From JBDTDV01 sp039922875 (GTDB lineage: Bacteria > Actinomycetota > Actinomycetes > Actinomycetales > Microbacteriaceae): 54,928 nucleotides of DNA. Under the pieces are notes generated by a model. That model made no database searches. It had not been told where the DNA came from and saw nothing but the letters and a program-made list of their open reading frames with translations. Shown here in pieces: positions 24,883 to 32,344 of the stretch (within the stretch, counting starts at the first letter, position 1; every line of letters begins with the position of its first letter). The stretch covers positions 1 through 54,928 of the forward strand of contig JBDTDV010000009.1 in assembly GCA_039922875.1 (NCBI GenBank), in the 5' to 3' direction. The position numbers and the translations under genes are program-made.

Positions 24883-26001
24883 TCAGCGGACGGCTGTCGA
24901 GTATGCCACCAACGCGGCCCGGAGCATGCCGATGCTTTCCGGCCCGGTCGAGGTGTGCACGCTCAGCCGGATGGAATCGGACCAGTGCGTCGCCGAGACG
25001 CCGTGATTGTGCATAGCCGCGGCCAGCAGCGTGTGCGCTGCGGATGCCAGCTGGAGCACGACGATGCCGGCCCGCTCCCCCGCGGCTCGAGACGACACCA
25101 CCGGAACGGCGAACTCGTCAAGGGTTTCGATCACGTGGTCGACCCGGCTGGCGATATCCTGCTGAAGCCCGCGTACCCCGGCCGCAGCCACTCCTTCAAC
25201 CGCTGCGGCCAATCTGGCCTGGGCGACCGAATCGGGCTGGCTGACCGCATAGGCCTGCGCATCACGAGCCGGTTCGCCGACCCTGTCCCACGGGTCGGCC
25301 GTTCCCGACCCGAGGTATCCGCTGAACACCGGGACGATCTCGCCCAGGGCGCGATCGCTGAGCGCCATGAAGGCCGTCCCCCAGCCCGCGCACAGCCAGG
25401 TGTGCCCGCCGGCAAGCAGAACGTCGACGACCGAATATGGGGCGTCCACAATGCCGATGCCGTTGGTTGCGTCAACGATCAAAAGGCGGTCACCGATCAC
25501 CTGGCGAATTCCATCGATATCGGCGAGGTATCCGCTGCGAGGATCCACCAGGCTCACCGCCACGGCCGCCGTCCGGGCGGTCAGCTGCCGTTTGATCTGC
25601 CCAGGGGTGACCCGGCCATGGTCGGTGTCCAGCCAGGCCGGCTGCAGCACATGCAGCGCTTCCGCGGCCCGCACCGCCCCATAGGTCAGCCCGGGAAATT
25701 CCGCGGCGGACAACAACACCTCGCCGGTCAACCCGAAGAACGCCTGCATCAAGCCGGTTCCGGTGTTGGGCTGCAGGAGGATGTCAGCCGGATCGAAGCC
25801 GGTCAGCTTCGAGATGGCGAGCCGGGCCCGCTGGTCTTCGGCCGGTAGGTCATTCAGGGTACCGAATCGGGCGGTGCTCAGCCGCCTGTTCTGTGCGTGC
25901 ACCTCCTCCAGCACGGGTTGCGAGAGCGGCCCGACGCGGGCGAAATCGAAGTATCCCGGCTCGTGGACGAAGCCGGCACGGAAATCGTCCATTGTCGTCA
26001 T
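24883..26001 (-). CDS. Class V aminotransferase-fold protein lacking the PLP lysine
   Basis: This is a 372-residue protein with the class V aminotransferase/cysteine-desulfurase fold. Visible are NTGTGLMQAFFG, SAAEFPGLTYGAV, VSLVDPRSGYLADID and VDATNGIGIVD. The PLP-lysine motif (normally HKW or YKW, then Gly-rich) reads GGHTWLCAGWGTAFMA, with Thr201 where Lys is expected. The whole protein contains only two lysines (K65 and K137), neither near this site. Either it is not a classical PLP enzyme or it has lost activity. ATG 26001 follows AGGAACGCAG. It lies 21 bp downstream of the cis-prenyltransferase gene on the same strand. Confidence 0.85.
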   Translation of the reverse strand: MTTMDDFRAGFVHEPGYFDFARVGPLSQPVLEEVHAQNRRLSTARFGTLNDLPAEDQRARLAISKLTGFDPADILLQPNTGTGLMQAFFGLTGEVLLSAAEFPGLTYGAVRAAEALHVLQPAWLDTDHGRVTPGQIKRQLTARTAAVAVSLVDPRSGYLADIDGIRQVIGDRLLIVDATNGIGIVDAPYSVVDVLLAGGHTWLCAGWGTAFMALSDRALGEIVPVFSGYLGSGTADPWDRVGEPARDAQAYAVSQPDSVAQARLAAAVEGVAAAGVRGLQQDIASRVDHVIETLDEFAVPVVSSRAAGERAGIVVLQLASAAHTLLAAAMHNHGVSATHWSDSIRLSVHTSTGPESIGMLRAALVAYSTAVR

Positions 26002-26022
26002 CTGCGTTCCTGTCTGCCGGGG

Positions 26023-26808
26023 CTATCCGCCGAATCGCCGCTGCCGGCGGGAGTAGTCCCGTACCGCTCGCAGGAAATCCACTTGGCGCAAATCCGGGCC
26101 GAGCGCCTCAACGAAGTAGAACTCGCTGTGCGCGCTCTGCCACAGCATGAAGTCACTGAGCCGCTGTTCTCCGGAGGTCCGGATCACCAGGTCGGGATCG
26201 GGCTGACCTCCGGTGTACAAGTGCGCCCCGATCAGTTCCGGGCTGAGGATGTCAGCGAGGGTCTCCAGGCTTCCGCCGCCCGCGGAATGATCCGCGACGA
26301 TGCTGCGCATGGCATCCGTGATTTCTTTGCGACCGCCATATCCGACGGCGAGATTGACGTGCATGCCCGATTTGGTCGCGGTGCGCGTTTCCGCGGCGGC
26401 GAGGGAGCTCAGCAACGGCTCGGACAGCCCGGCCGGCGAGCCCACATGCTGTACCCGCCAGTCCCGAAATCGGGATAGGTCATCGGCCAGCTGCGCGATG
26501 ATCTCGATCAGCGCGTCGATCTCCTCGCTCTGCCGGTTCTTCAGGTTGTCGGCCGAGAGCAGATACAGCGTGACGACGGCGATGCCCAGATCGTCGCACC
26601 ACTGCAGAAATTCATGCATCTTCGCGGCACCGGCGCGGTGTCCGTGCGCCGCGGACTCCAGCCCCAGGTGACGGGCCCACCGACGGTTGCCGTCGATGAT
26701 CATCGCCACATGCCGGGGCATGGTCTCCACCAGCAGATCACGCTTCAGCCGCGATTGGTACAGCCCATAGAGGAAGCCGAATCCCGGGGGGAACTGCCGC
26801 GTGCTCAC
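26023..26808 (-). CDS. Cis-prenyltransferase (isoprenyl transferase, UppS family)
   Basis: This is a 261-residue (Z)-prenyl diphosphate synthase. Motifs are AMIIDGNRRWARHLG (catalytic Asp), GVxxLYLLSADNLKNR-type region III, and the C-terminal RTSGEQRLSDFMLWQSAHSE. It condenses isopentenyl diphosphate onto an allylic primer. Side by side with a divergent hemolysin III gene, it resembles the arrangement of the M. tuberculosis short-chain Z-FPP synthase Rv1086 and Rv1085c. A long-chain UppS role is also possible. The GTG 26808 start has TAACGT 6 nt upstream, so it is probably leaderless. Confidence 0.92.
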   Translation of the reverse strand: MSTRQFPPGFGFLYGLYQSRLKRDLLVETMPRHVAMIIDGNRRWARHLGLESAAHGHRAGAAKMHEFLQWCDDLGIAVVTLYLLSADNLKNRQSEEIDALIEIIAQLADDLSRFRDWRVQHVGSPAGLSEPLLSSLAAAETRTATKSGMHVNLAVGYGGRKEITDAMRSIVADHSAGGGSLETLADILSPELIGAHLYTGGQPDPDLVIRTSGEQRLSDFMLWQSAHSEFYFVEALGPDLRQVDFLRAVRDYSRRQRRFGG

Positions 26809-26814
26809 ATCGTT

Positions 26815-26840
26815 ACGTTAGTGCACCGGTCACGTATCCT
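26815..26840. promoter_or_regulatory. Back-to-back leaderless -10 elements for prenyltransferase and trhA
   Basis: TAACGT (26820-26815, minus) ends 6 nt before the GTG of the prenyltransferase. TATCCT (26835-26840, plus) ends 6 nt before the GTG of trhA. The two start codons are only 38 bp apart, so the -35 regions of each promoter must overlap the other gene or its -10. Confidence 0.55.
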
Positions 26841-26846
26841 GTCAGT

Positions 26847-27566
26847 GTGAGCGCAGAGACCCCGCCAGACGAACCAGCGCTGCCGCACCTCCCGCTGGTC
26901 GAGTCCGCGCCCCGGCCCGACGTCAAACCACGTTGGCGCGGCTGGATCCACGCCGGGATGCTCCCGGTGGCGGTCGCCGCCGGGATCCTCCTGATCAGCG
27001 TCGCCCACGGCGGCCCAGCCAGGTGGGCGTCCGCGGTCTTCATGATCACCTCCGTGCTGTTGTTCGGAAACTCCGCGCTCTACCATCGGTTCGACTGGCA
27101 GCCCAGGACCAGGCTGATCCTGAAGCGGATCGACCACGCGAACATCTTTCTGCTGATCGCCGGAACCTACACTCCGCTTGCCGTCTGCGGTCTGCCGCCG
27201 GCCAAGGGTGCGTTGCTGCTGACCCTGGTCTGGGCCGGAGCGGCGCTGGGGATCGCCTTCCGAGTGTTCTGGATCGGCGCGCCACGTCGGCTATATGTGC
27301 TGCTCTACCTCGCGCTGGGCTGGGGAGCGGTGATGTATCTGGCCGACCTCTTTGTCGCAAATCCCGCGATGATGATCCTGGTCGTGGTCGGCGGCCTTTT
27401 CTATACCGTCGGGGCGATCATCTACGCGATGAAGCGGCCTAATCCGGTGCCCGGCGTGTTCGAATTCCACGAACTCTTCCACGCGCTAACGGCACTAGCT
27501 TTCTTATGCCACTGGACCGCCGCGCTGCTGATCGTGACCGCTCCCGTGTTCAATGTCGGATTCTGA
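26847..27566 (+). CDS. trhA: Hemolysin III / TrhA family membrane protein
   Basis: This is a 239-residue polytopic membrane protein of the PAQR-like hemolysin III family, with seven hydrophobic segments. Conserved features are LLFGNSALYHR, KRIDHANIFLLIAGTYTP and the C-terminal FEFHELFHALTALAFLCHW, whose His residues form a metal site in relatives. Known members are linked to membrane homeostasis rather than hemolysis. The GTG 26847 start is probably leaderless. The last 63 bp are antisense to the end of a small membrane protein gene. One TTA codon is at 27504-27506. Confidence 0.9.
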   Translation: MSAETPPDEPALPHLPLVESAPRPDVKPRWRGWIHAGMLPVAVAAGILLISVAHGGPARWASAVFMITSVLLFGNSALYHRFDWQPRTRLILKRIDHANIFLLIAGTYTPLAVCGLPPAKGALLLTLVWAGAALGIAFRVFWIGAPRRLYVLLYLALGWGAVMYLADLFVANPAMMILVVVGGLFYTVGAIIYAMKRPNPVPGVFEFHELFHALTALAFLCHWTAALLIVTAPVFNVGF

Positions 27567-27812
27567 GCCGGCCCGCTCCTCGGCATCCAGCTGCGCCGTG
27601 ATGTCGGCGCGATAGCGGGTACGGCGGATCCGTCTATTCATGTCGACGATCAGCAGGATGGTGGCCACCGCGATCACGAAGATGACCAGGAAGCCGACCA
27701 GTCCCGGGGTGACCGTGTCCGGGTTGAAGCCCGGGGCGGGGCTCGGCGTCGGCGTCGCGCTCAGAAAGTGGGGGAACCGGCCGATCACCAGCAGGGCGGA
27801 ATCCGGAATCAC
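27504..27812 (-). CDS. Small single-pass membrane protein downstream of mca
   Basis: This is a 102-residue protein of unknown function. A Pro/Thr-rich outer segment (TPTPSPAPGFNPDTVTPG) precedes one transmembrane helix (LVGFLVIFVIAVATILLIV). A basic cytoplasmic patch (RRIRRTRYR) follows, then an acidic tail. The start GTG 27812 overlaps the mca stop in GTGA, so it is co-translated with mca. Its 3' end runs 63 bp antisense into trhA. I recall similar small proteins next to mca in related genomes, which supports it being real. Confidence 0.75.
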   Translation of the reverse strand: MIPDSALLVIGRFPHFLSATPTPSPAPGFNPDTVTPGLVGFLVIFVIAVATILLIVDMNRRIRRTRYRADITAQLDAEERAGSESDIEHGSGHDQQRGGPVA

Positions 27813-28675
27813 GATTCGTCCCGAATGCCGGCAAAGAGGTCGGTCTCAGGCATCGTGGTCTCCACTTTCGATTCGATCAGCTGGTAGTCCTCGTAGGGCC
27901 AGGCACGTTGCTGCAACGCGTTCGGCCAGAAGAAGAAGGAACTCTTCGGTGAGACCTGACTGGCGTGCGCGCGCAGAGCCGCATCTCTGGCCTCAAAAAA
28001 TTTGCCGACGTTGATCTGGGTGGTGCTGAGGTAGGGCCGCTCCCGCAGCCAGCCGTGCATTTCCGCCAGTTGAGCCAGGAGCGGGGAATTCGGCTCCTCC
28101 GCCTCCAGCAGGTCGCGCATTTTCTTGATCCGCTCCGAATTGAAGATCCGCTCGTAATACAGCTTCTGAACCTGCCACGGCGCGCCGGTCTCTGGGTATC
28201 GTTCCGGGTCAGCGGCCGCGGCAAATGCCTCGAGTGCGACCTCATGAGATCGAATATGGTCGGGATGCGGATAACCGCCTGACTCGTCGTAGGCAATCAG
28301 CACGTGAGGGCGAAACCGGCGGATCACGGCGACCAGCGGCTCGGCGGAAATCTGAACCGGAATGTCCGCGAACGAACCTGGTGGAACGGAGCCGTCTTCG
28401 CGCGCCATGCCGGAATCCACATAACCCAGCCACCGATGTTCGATCCCCAGCACCGCTTGTGCCGCGGCCATCTCCCGCCGCCGGAGACCGGCCAGGTCGC
28501 GCTCGGCTCGAGCCCGGTCCGGCAATTCCTCGTTGAGGATGTCGCCGCGCTCGCCACCGGTGCAGCTGACCACGAGCACCTGCGCCCCGGTGCTTGCGTA
28601 GTACGCATAACTGGCGGCGCCCTTGCTCGATTCGTCGTCTGGATGGGCATGAACCGCCATCAATCGTCGTGTCAT
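27809..28675 (-). CDS. mca: Mycothiol S-conjugate amidase
   Basis: This is a 288-residue zinc-dependent amidase that cleaves mycothiol S-conjugates during detoxification, releasing a mercapturic acid. It has the LmbE/PIG-L motifs AVHAHPDDES and YPHPDH, with CTGGERGD in between, and the Mca-specific C-terminus SSFFFWPNALQQRAWPYEDY. ATG 28675 is the best start, giving MTRRLMAVHAHPDDE; no Shine-Dalgarno is visible. It is divergent from a DUF4307 gene and translationally coupled to the small membrane protein. Its presence implies the organism makes mycothiol. Confidence 0.94.
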   Translation of the reverse strand: MTRRLMAVHAHPDDESSKGAASYAYYASTGAQVLVVSCTGGERGDILNEELPDRARAERDLAGLRRREMAAAQAVLGIEHRWLGYVDSGMAREDGSVPPGSFADIPVQISAEPLVAVIRRFRPHVLIAYDESGGYPHPDHIRSHEVALEAFAAAADPERYPETGAPWQVQKLYYERIFNSERIKKMRDLLEAEEPNSPLLAQLAEMHGWLRERPYLSTTQINVGKFFEARDAALRAHASQVSPKSSFFFWPNALQQRAWPYEDYQLIESKVETTMPETDLFAGIRDES

Positions 28676-28763
28676 CCGCGCGTCATCATCTTTCAGGAAA
28701 TCCTCGTAGTCTGGTATCTCAAGACTAATCTGTCGTGACGAGTTGAGTTGTTCTGGAGTAACT

Positions 28764-29174
28764 GTGGGAGACGGCGTCGAGTCAACCGACCTGGCGCAAC
28801 GATACGGCACAGGACCGCATGACCAGACCCGCCGACGGTGGTGGATCGCCGGCACCGCCGCCGCGCTGCTGGCTCTTTTCATCGGCTGGCTGGCCTGGTC
28901 CGGCTCTGCCACGTCCCCCGGCAACCTCTTGGCGACCGACACCGCACACACCATCATCGACGCCCACCGGATCAGTGTCAGCTTTGAGGTGAACGTCGAT
29001 CCTGGCCACCCGGTTAGTTGCGCTCTGCAGGCGTTAAGTCCGCAGTTCGCGGTGGTCGGCTGGAAGGTCGTCTCGTTGCCGGCATCCGAGCACCGGACCC
29101 GTACCGTGACCGAAGACCTCCGTACGACCCAGCGCAGCACCACCGGTTTGATTTCCCGGTGTTGGCTGACCTAA
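28764..29174 (+). CDS. DUF4307-family membrane protein
   Basis: This is a 136-residue protein. A short N-terminus ends in TRRRWW, then comes one transmembrane helix (IAGTAAALLALFIGWLAWSG) and a beta-rich external domain with RISVSFEVNVDPGHPVSCALQALSPQFAVVGWKVV. This matches DUF4307, usually found between mca and greA in actinobacteria. Function is unknown. GTG 28764 follows GGAG with a 5-nt gap. A TAATCT hexamer at 28726-28731 could be its -10. Confidence 0.85.
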   Translation: MGDGVESTDLAQRYGTGPHDQTRRRWWIAGTAAALLALFIGWLAWSGSATSPGNLLATDTAHTIIDAHRISVSFEVNVDPGHPVSCALQALSPQFAVVGWKVVSLPASEHRTRTVTEDLRTTQRSTTGLISRCWLT

Positions 29175-29185
29175 GCTTCTTCGAT

Positions 29186-29211
29186 ACGCCCTGACGGATT
29201 CGTCGGGGCGT
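29186..29211 (+). other. Stable hairpin between DUF4307 gene and greA
   Basis: ACGCCCTGACG (29186-29196) pairs with CGTCGGGGCGT (29201-29211) through a GATT loop, giving 11 pairs with one U-G wobble. No T tract follows. It may be a terminator-like or leader structure for greA, whose start is 41 bp away. A smaller GCCGGC-AGC-GCCGGC hairpin follows. Confidence 0.5.
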
Positions 29212-29251
29212 CGATCATATTGCCGGCAGCGCCGGCACCGAGGAGTGAACC

Positions 29252-29743
29252 ATGTCTCAGGACGCACAGGTCAGCTTTTTGACCAAGGACGCTTTCGATC
29301 GTCTGTCTGCGGAGTTGGACACCCTCAGTACCGTGGGCCGCGAGGAGATCGCGAAAAAGATCGAAGCGGCCAGGGAAGAGGGCGACCTCAAGGAGAACGG
29401 TGGCTATCATGCCGCCAAAGACGAGCAGGGCAAACAAGAAGCGCGGATCGTGCAGTTGACTCAACTGCTGCGCAACGCGACCGTCGGAGTGGCGCCGACC
29501 AGCCGCGGCGTCGTCGAGCCAGGGACCGTGGTCACGGCGACCATCGCCGGCGACGAATCAGTCTTCATGATCGGCAACCGGGAAATCGCCGGCAACAGCG
29601 AACTCTCCGTCTACAGCGAGCAGAGTCCGCTCGGCGAGGCGATCCTCGGCCTGAAGGTCGGCGAGAAGACCTCCTACACGGCGCCGAACGGCAAAGCGAT
29701 TCAGGTCGCCGTCAGCAAGGTCGACACGTACGCCGGCCAGTAA
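29252..29743 (+). CDS. greA: Transcription elongation factor GreA
   Basis: This is a 163-residue GreA/GreB-family factor that stimulates RNA cleavage by backtracked RNA polymerase. The N-terminal coiled coil contains the acidic tip EEGDLKENGGYHAAKDEQGK, and the C-terminal FKBP-like domain ends SPLGEAILGLKVGEKTSYTAPNGK. ATG 29252 follows GAGGAG. It converges on ilvA across a 20-bp gap holding a GC hairpin. Confidence 0.95.
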   Translation: MSQDAQVSFLTKDAFDRLSAELDTLSTVGREEIAKKIEAAREEGDLKENGGYHAAKDEQGKQEARIVQLTQLLRNATVGVAPTSRGVVEPGTVVTATIAGDESVFMIGNREIAGNSELSVYSEQSPLGEAILGLKVGEKTSYTAPNGKAIQVAVSKVDTYAGQ

Positions 29744-29747
29744 CGAC

Positions 29748-29762
29748 CGGCCGTAGCGGCCG
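29748..29762. terminator. GC hairpin between convergent greA and ilvA
   Basis: CGGCCG-TAG-CGGCCG forms a 6-bp stem with a 3-nt loop in the short gap between the two stop codons. It lacks a T run on either side, so termination is only suggested by position. Confidence 0.35.
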
Positions 29763-29763
29763 C

Positions 29764-31035
29764 TCAGAACTGGTGGCCGTCGTCTTCGAAGCGGGGATCG
29801 TACCCGGCGGCCCGGAGTACCTCGACGACTTGGCGACGGTGCTCCGGCCCGCGGGTCTCCACGCTGAGTTCGAGTTCGACCTCACTGATTTGCAAGCCAT
29901 GCCCGTGACGGGTGTGTAGCACTTCGATCACGTTCGCGTTCGCCTCGGCAACGAGTTCCGCGGTGCGGGCCAGCTGACCAGGGCGATCCGGAAGCATCAC
30001 CGTGAACCGCAGATACCGGTCGGAGGCCTCCAGCCCGTGGCTGATCACCCTCTGCATGAGCAGCGGGTCGATGTTCCCTCCGGACAGGATGGCGACGGTG
30101 GTGCCGACCGCCTGAACCTTTCCGGCGAGAATGGCTGCCACCGCTACCGCGCCGGCTGGTTCAACCACAAGCTTGGCACGCTCAAGCAACACCAGAATGG
30201 CTCGGGCGATATCGTCCTCGGTGACCGTCACGATCTCGTCGACGGCATCCTTGATGATCTCGAAGTTCAAGACGCCCGGCTTGCTCACCGCGATGCCATC
30301 GGCAATGGTGGGCGACATGGTGATCTCGACGGGCCGGCCTGCGGCCATCGAGATCGGATACGCCGCGGCGTTCTCGGACTGCACCCCGATCACCCGCACC
30401 GTGCGCCCATCGATGGCGGCGCGGCGCTTCAGCGCGGTGGCAACGCCTGAAATCAGGCCGCCACCTCCGATCGGAACAATCACGGTTTCCAGCTCAGGCA
30501 CCTGGTCCAAAATGTCCAGCCCCAGGGTCGCCTGACCGGTCACGATGTCCAGATGGTCAAACGGCGGGATCAGCACCGCGCCGGTACGGTCGGCGAACTC
30601 GGCGGCGGCCCGAAGCGGCTCGTCGACGGTGTTACCGCCCAGGACGACATTGGCGCCGTAGTTGCGGGTGGCCTGCAACTTCGGCAAGGCCACGCCCAGC
30701 GGCATGAAGATGGTCGCGGCGATGCCCAGTTCGCGGGCCGCGAGCGCGACGCCTTGCGCGTGGTTTCCTGCGGATGCCGCCACGACACCGCGGGCGCGTT
30801 CGCCGGCATCAAGCCGGGCGAGCAGGTTATAGGCGCCGCGCACCTTATACGAGCCGGTGCGCTGCAGATTCTCGCACTTGAGATACACCGGAACCCCGAG
30901 TACTTCGGCGAGGTAGCGCGAGCTCTCCATCGGTGTGACTTCGGCCACCCGAGAGACCAGGTCCCTGGCCGCTTCGATCTGCTCGAGGGTCGGACCGGCG
31001 AAAACGGATTCGATGATTCCTGTCAACTCTGTCAC
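29764..31035 (-). CDS. ilvA: Threonine ammonia-lyase with C-terminal ACT domain
   Basis: This is a 423-residue PLP enzyme deaminating threonine to 2-oxobutanoate, the first step to isoleucine. The PLP lysine lies in GSYKVRGAYN, then SAGNHAQGVAL and the phosphate-cradle GGGGLISGVA. A single ACT-like domain (about residues 345-415, FTVMLPDRPGQLARTAELV) follows, as in short actinobacterial forms, rather than the two ACT-like subdomains of E. coli IlvA. Biosynthetic or catabolic use cannot be told apart here. The GTG start has TAGACT (31047-31042) 6 nt upstream and looks leaderless. Confidence 0.93.
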   Translation of the reverse strand: MTELTGIIESVFAGPTLEQIEAARDLVSRVAEVTPMESSRYLAEVLGVPVYLKCENLQRTGSYKVRGAYNLLARLDAGERARGVVAASAGNHAQGVALAARELGIAATIFMPLGVALPKLQATRNYGANVVLGGNTVDEPLRAAAEFADRTGAVLIPPFDHLDIVTGQATLGLDILDQVPELETVIVPIGGGGLISGVATALKRRAAIDGRTVRVIGVQSENAAAYPISMAAGRPVEITMSPTIADGIAVSKPGVLNFEIIKDAVDEIVTVTEDDIARAILVLLERAKLVVEPAGAVAVAAILAGKVQAVGTTVAILSGGNIDPLLMQRVISHGLEASDRYLRFTVMLPDRPGQLARTAELVAEANANVIEVLHTRHGHGLQISEVELELSVETRGPEHRRQVVEVLRAAGYDPRFEDDGHQF

Positions 31036-31041
31036 CGGCTC

Positions 31042-31047
31042 AGTCTA
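31042..31047 (-). promoter_or_regulatory. Leaderless promoter -10 of ilvA
   Basis: TAGACT on the minus strand ends 6 nt before GTG 31035. No Shine-Dalgarno is present. Confidence 0.5.
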
Positions 31048-31056
31048 TTAGCGCGT

Positions 31057-32286
31057 CTATGCCCGACGCGGCATGCGTCGATACGTCCGCCGGGGCCTGG
31101 GCTCGGTTCTCCAAAGATCACTTTGGGGTTCGGCGAGGCCAGGACTCGGCTCCGAACGCCACACGCCGCTTGAGATGTACTTGAACATCACGTTGAGGAC
31201 CGCCATCAGCGGTACGGAGAATAGGGCGCCTGGAATCCCGGCAAGCATGGTCCCGGCGGCGACGACCAGCACCACCGCGAGGGGATGGATCCGCACTGCG
31301 GTGCCCATGATCAATGGTTGCAGCACGTGGCCCTCTACCTCGTGAACCAGCAACACGACCGCCAGCAGAATCAGCGCAACCAACCAGCCGTTGTACACCA
31401 ACGCTACGAACACGGCCAGCACCCCGGTCGCGACCGCGCCGACGATCGGAATGAACGAGCCGAGGAACACCAGGACCGCGATCGGAATGGCCAACGGTAC
31501 GTTGAGCACGAGGGCACCGAGGCCGATCCCGATCGCATCAACGGTCGCCACCAGGATCTGCACTCTGACGAAGTTCCGCAGCGTGTGCCATCCCGCGATG
31601 CCCGCCCCGGCCACGGCAGGCCGGGCACGGCGCGGGAACACCCTGACGATCCAGGCCCAGATGCCTTTGCCGTCGATCAGGATGAACAGCGTGCTGAACA
31701 GCGTGATCAGAGCGCCGGCGACGAAGTGGCCGATGCTGGTGCCGAATCGGAACGCTCCGCTGAGGATCACTTGGCTGTCTTGCTGGATCACCCTGCCCAG
31801 GTCTGCGAGATATCCGTCGAGTTGACGCTCGGTCATCGGGAATTGGCCGTTCACCAACCAGGCGCGGAAATTTTCGTACGCATCGATGCTCTGCTGCCGC
31901 AGGACATCGAACTGGCCGCTGATTTGGCTGACCGCCAGGTACACCAATCCGGAGATGACCAGAACCAACCCGGTCAGCGCGGCGAGGATGGCCAGCCAGC
32001 GTGGCCAGCGATGCCGATGCAGCAGGTCCACCAGCGGCAACAGGAGCGCGGCGACGAGCACCGAGACCAATACCGGGATCACGATCAGCCGCAGCTGGAC
32101 GACCAGGAATCCGATCAACGCGATCAGCGCGGCGATCAGCAGAATCCGCCAGGACCAAGCCGATGCGATTCGGACGCCGACGGGTATCGAATCGCCGATC
32201 GGATCAGGCGGCACGCTCACGGCGGCGGGGTCATCGACGCGTCTGCGCCGCCACCGGCGGCGAGAATCCTGAGAGGAACGACCCAC
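31057..32286 (-). CDS. AI-2E family transporter (UPF0118 permease)
   Basis: This is a 409-residue membrane protein with about 8 hydrophobic segments. It contains the family stretches FVRVQILVATVDAIGIGLGALVLNVPLAIPIAVLVFLGSFIPIVGA and EVEGHVLQPLIMGTAVRIHPL. The N-terminus is strongly basic. Members are described as exporters of AI-2 or as Na+/H+ or other small-solute transporters, so the substrate is open. The GTG 32286 has TAGACT (32298-32293) exactly 6 nt upstream, so it is probably leaderless. ilvA lies 21 bp downstream on the same strand but appears to have its own promoter. Confidence 0.88.
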   Translation of the reverse strand: MGRSSQDSRRRWRRRRVDDPAAVSVPPDPIGDSIPVGVRIASAWSWRILLIAALIALIGFLVVQLRLIVIPVLVSVLVAALLLPLVDLLHRHRWPRWLAILAALTGLVLVISGLVYLAVSQISGQFDVLRQQSIDAYENFRAWLVNGQFPMTERQLDGYLADLGRVIQQDSQVILSGAFRFGTSIGHFVAGALITLFSTLFILIDGKGIWAWIVRVFPRRARPAVAGAGIAGWHTLRNFVRVQILVATVDAIGIGLGALVLNVPLAIPIAVLVFLGSFIPIVGAVATGVLAVFVALVYNGWLVALILLAVVLLVHEVEGHVLQPLIMGTAVRIHPLAVVLVVAAGTMLAGIPGALFSVPLMAVLNVMFKYISSGVWRSEPSPGLAEPQSDLWRTEPRPRRTYRRMPRRA

Positions 32287-32292
32287 CGGGAC

Positions 32293-32298
32293 AGTCTA
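32293..32298 (-). promoter_or_regulatory. Leaderless promoter -10 of the AI-2E transporter gene
   Basis: TAGACT ends 6 nt before GTG 32286 on the minus strand, with no ribosome-binding site. Confidence 0.5.
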
Positions 32299-32344
32299 AG
32301 CGCGTCAGTTCGAATGTCGCTTGCCGCAGGTAATGTCAAGAGCG

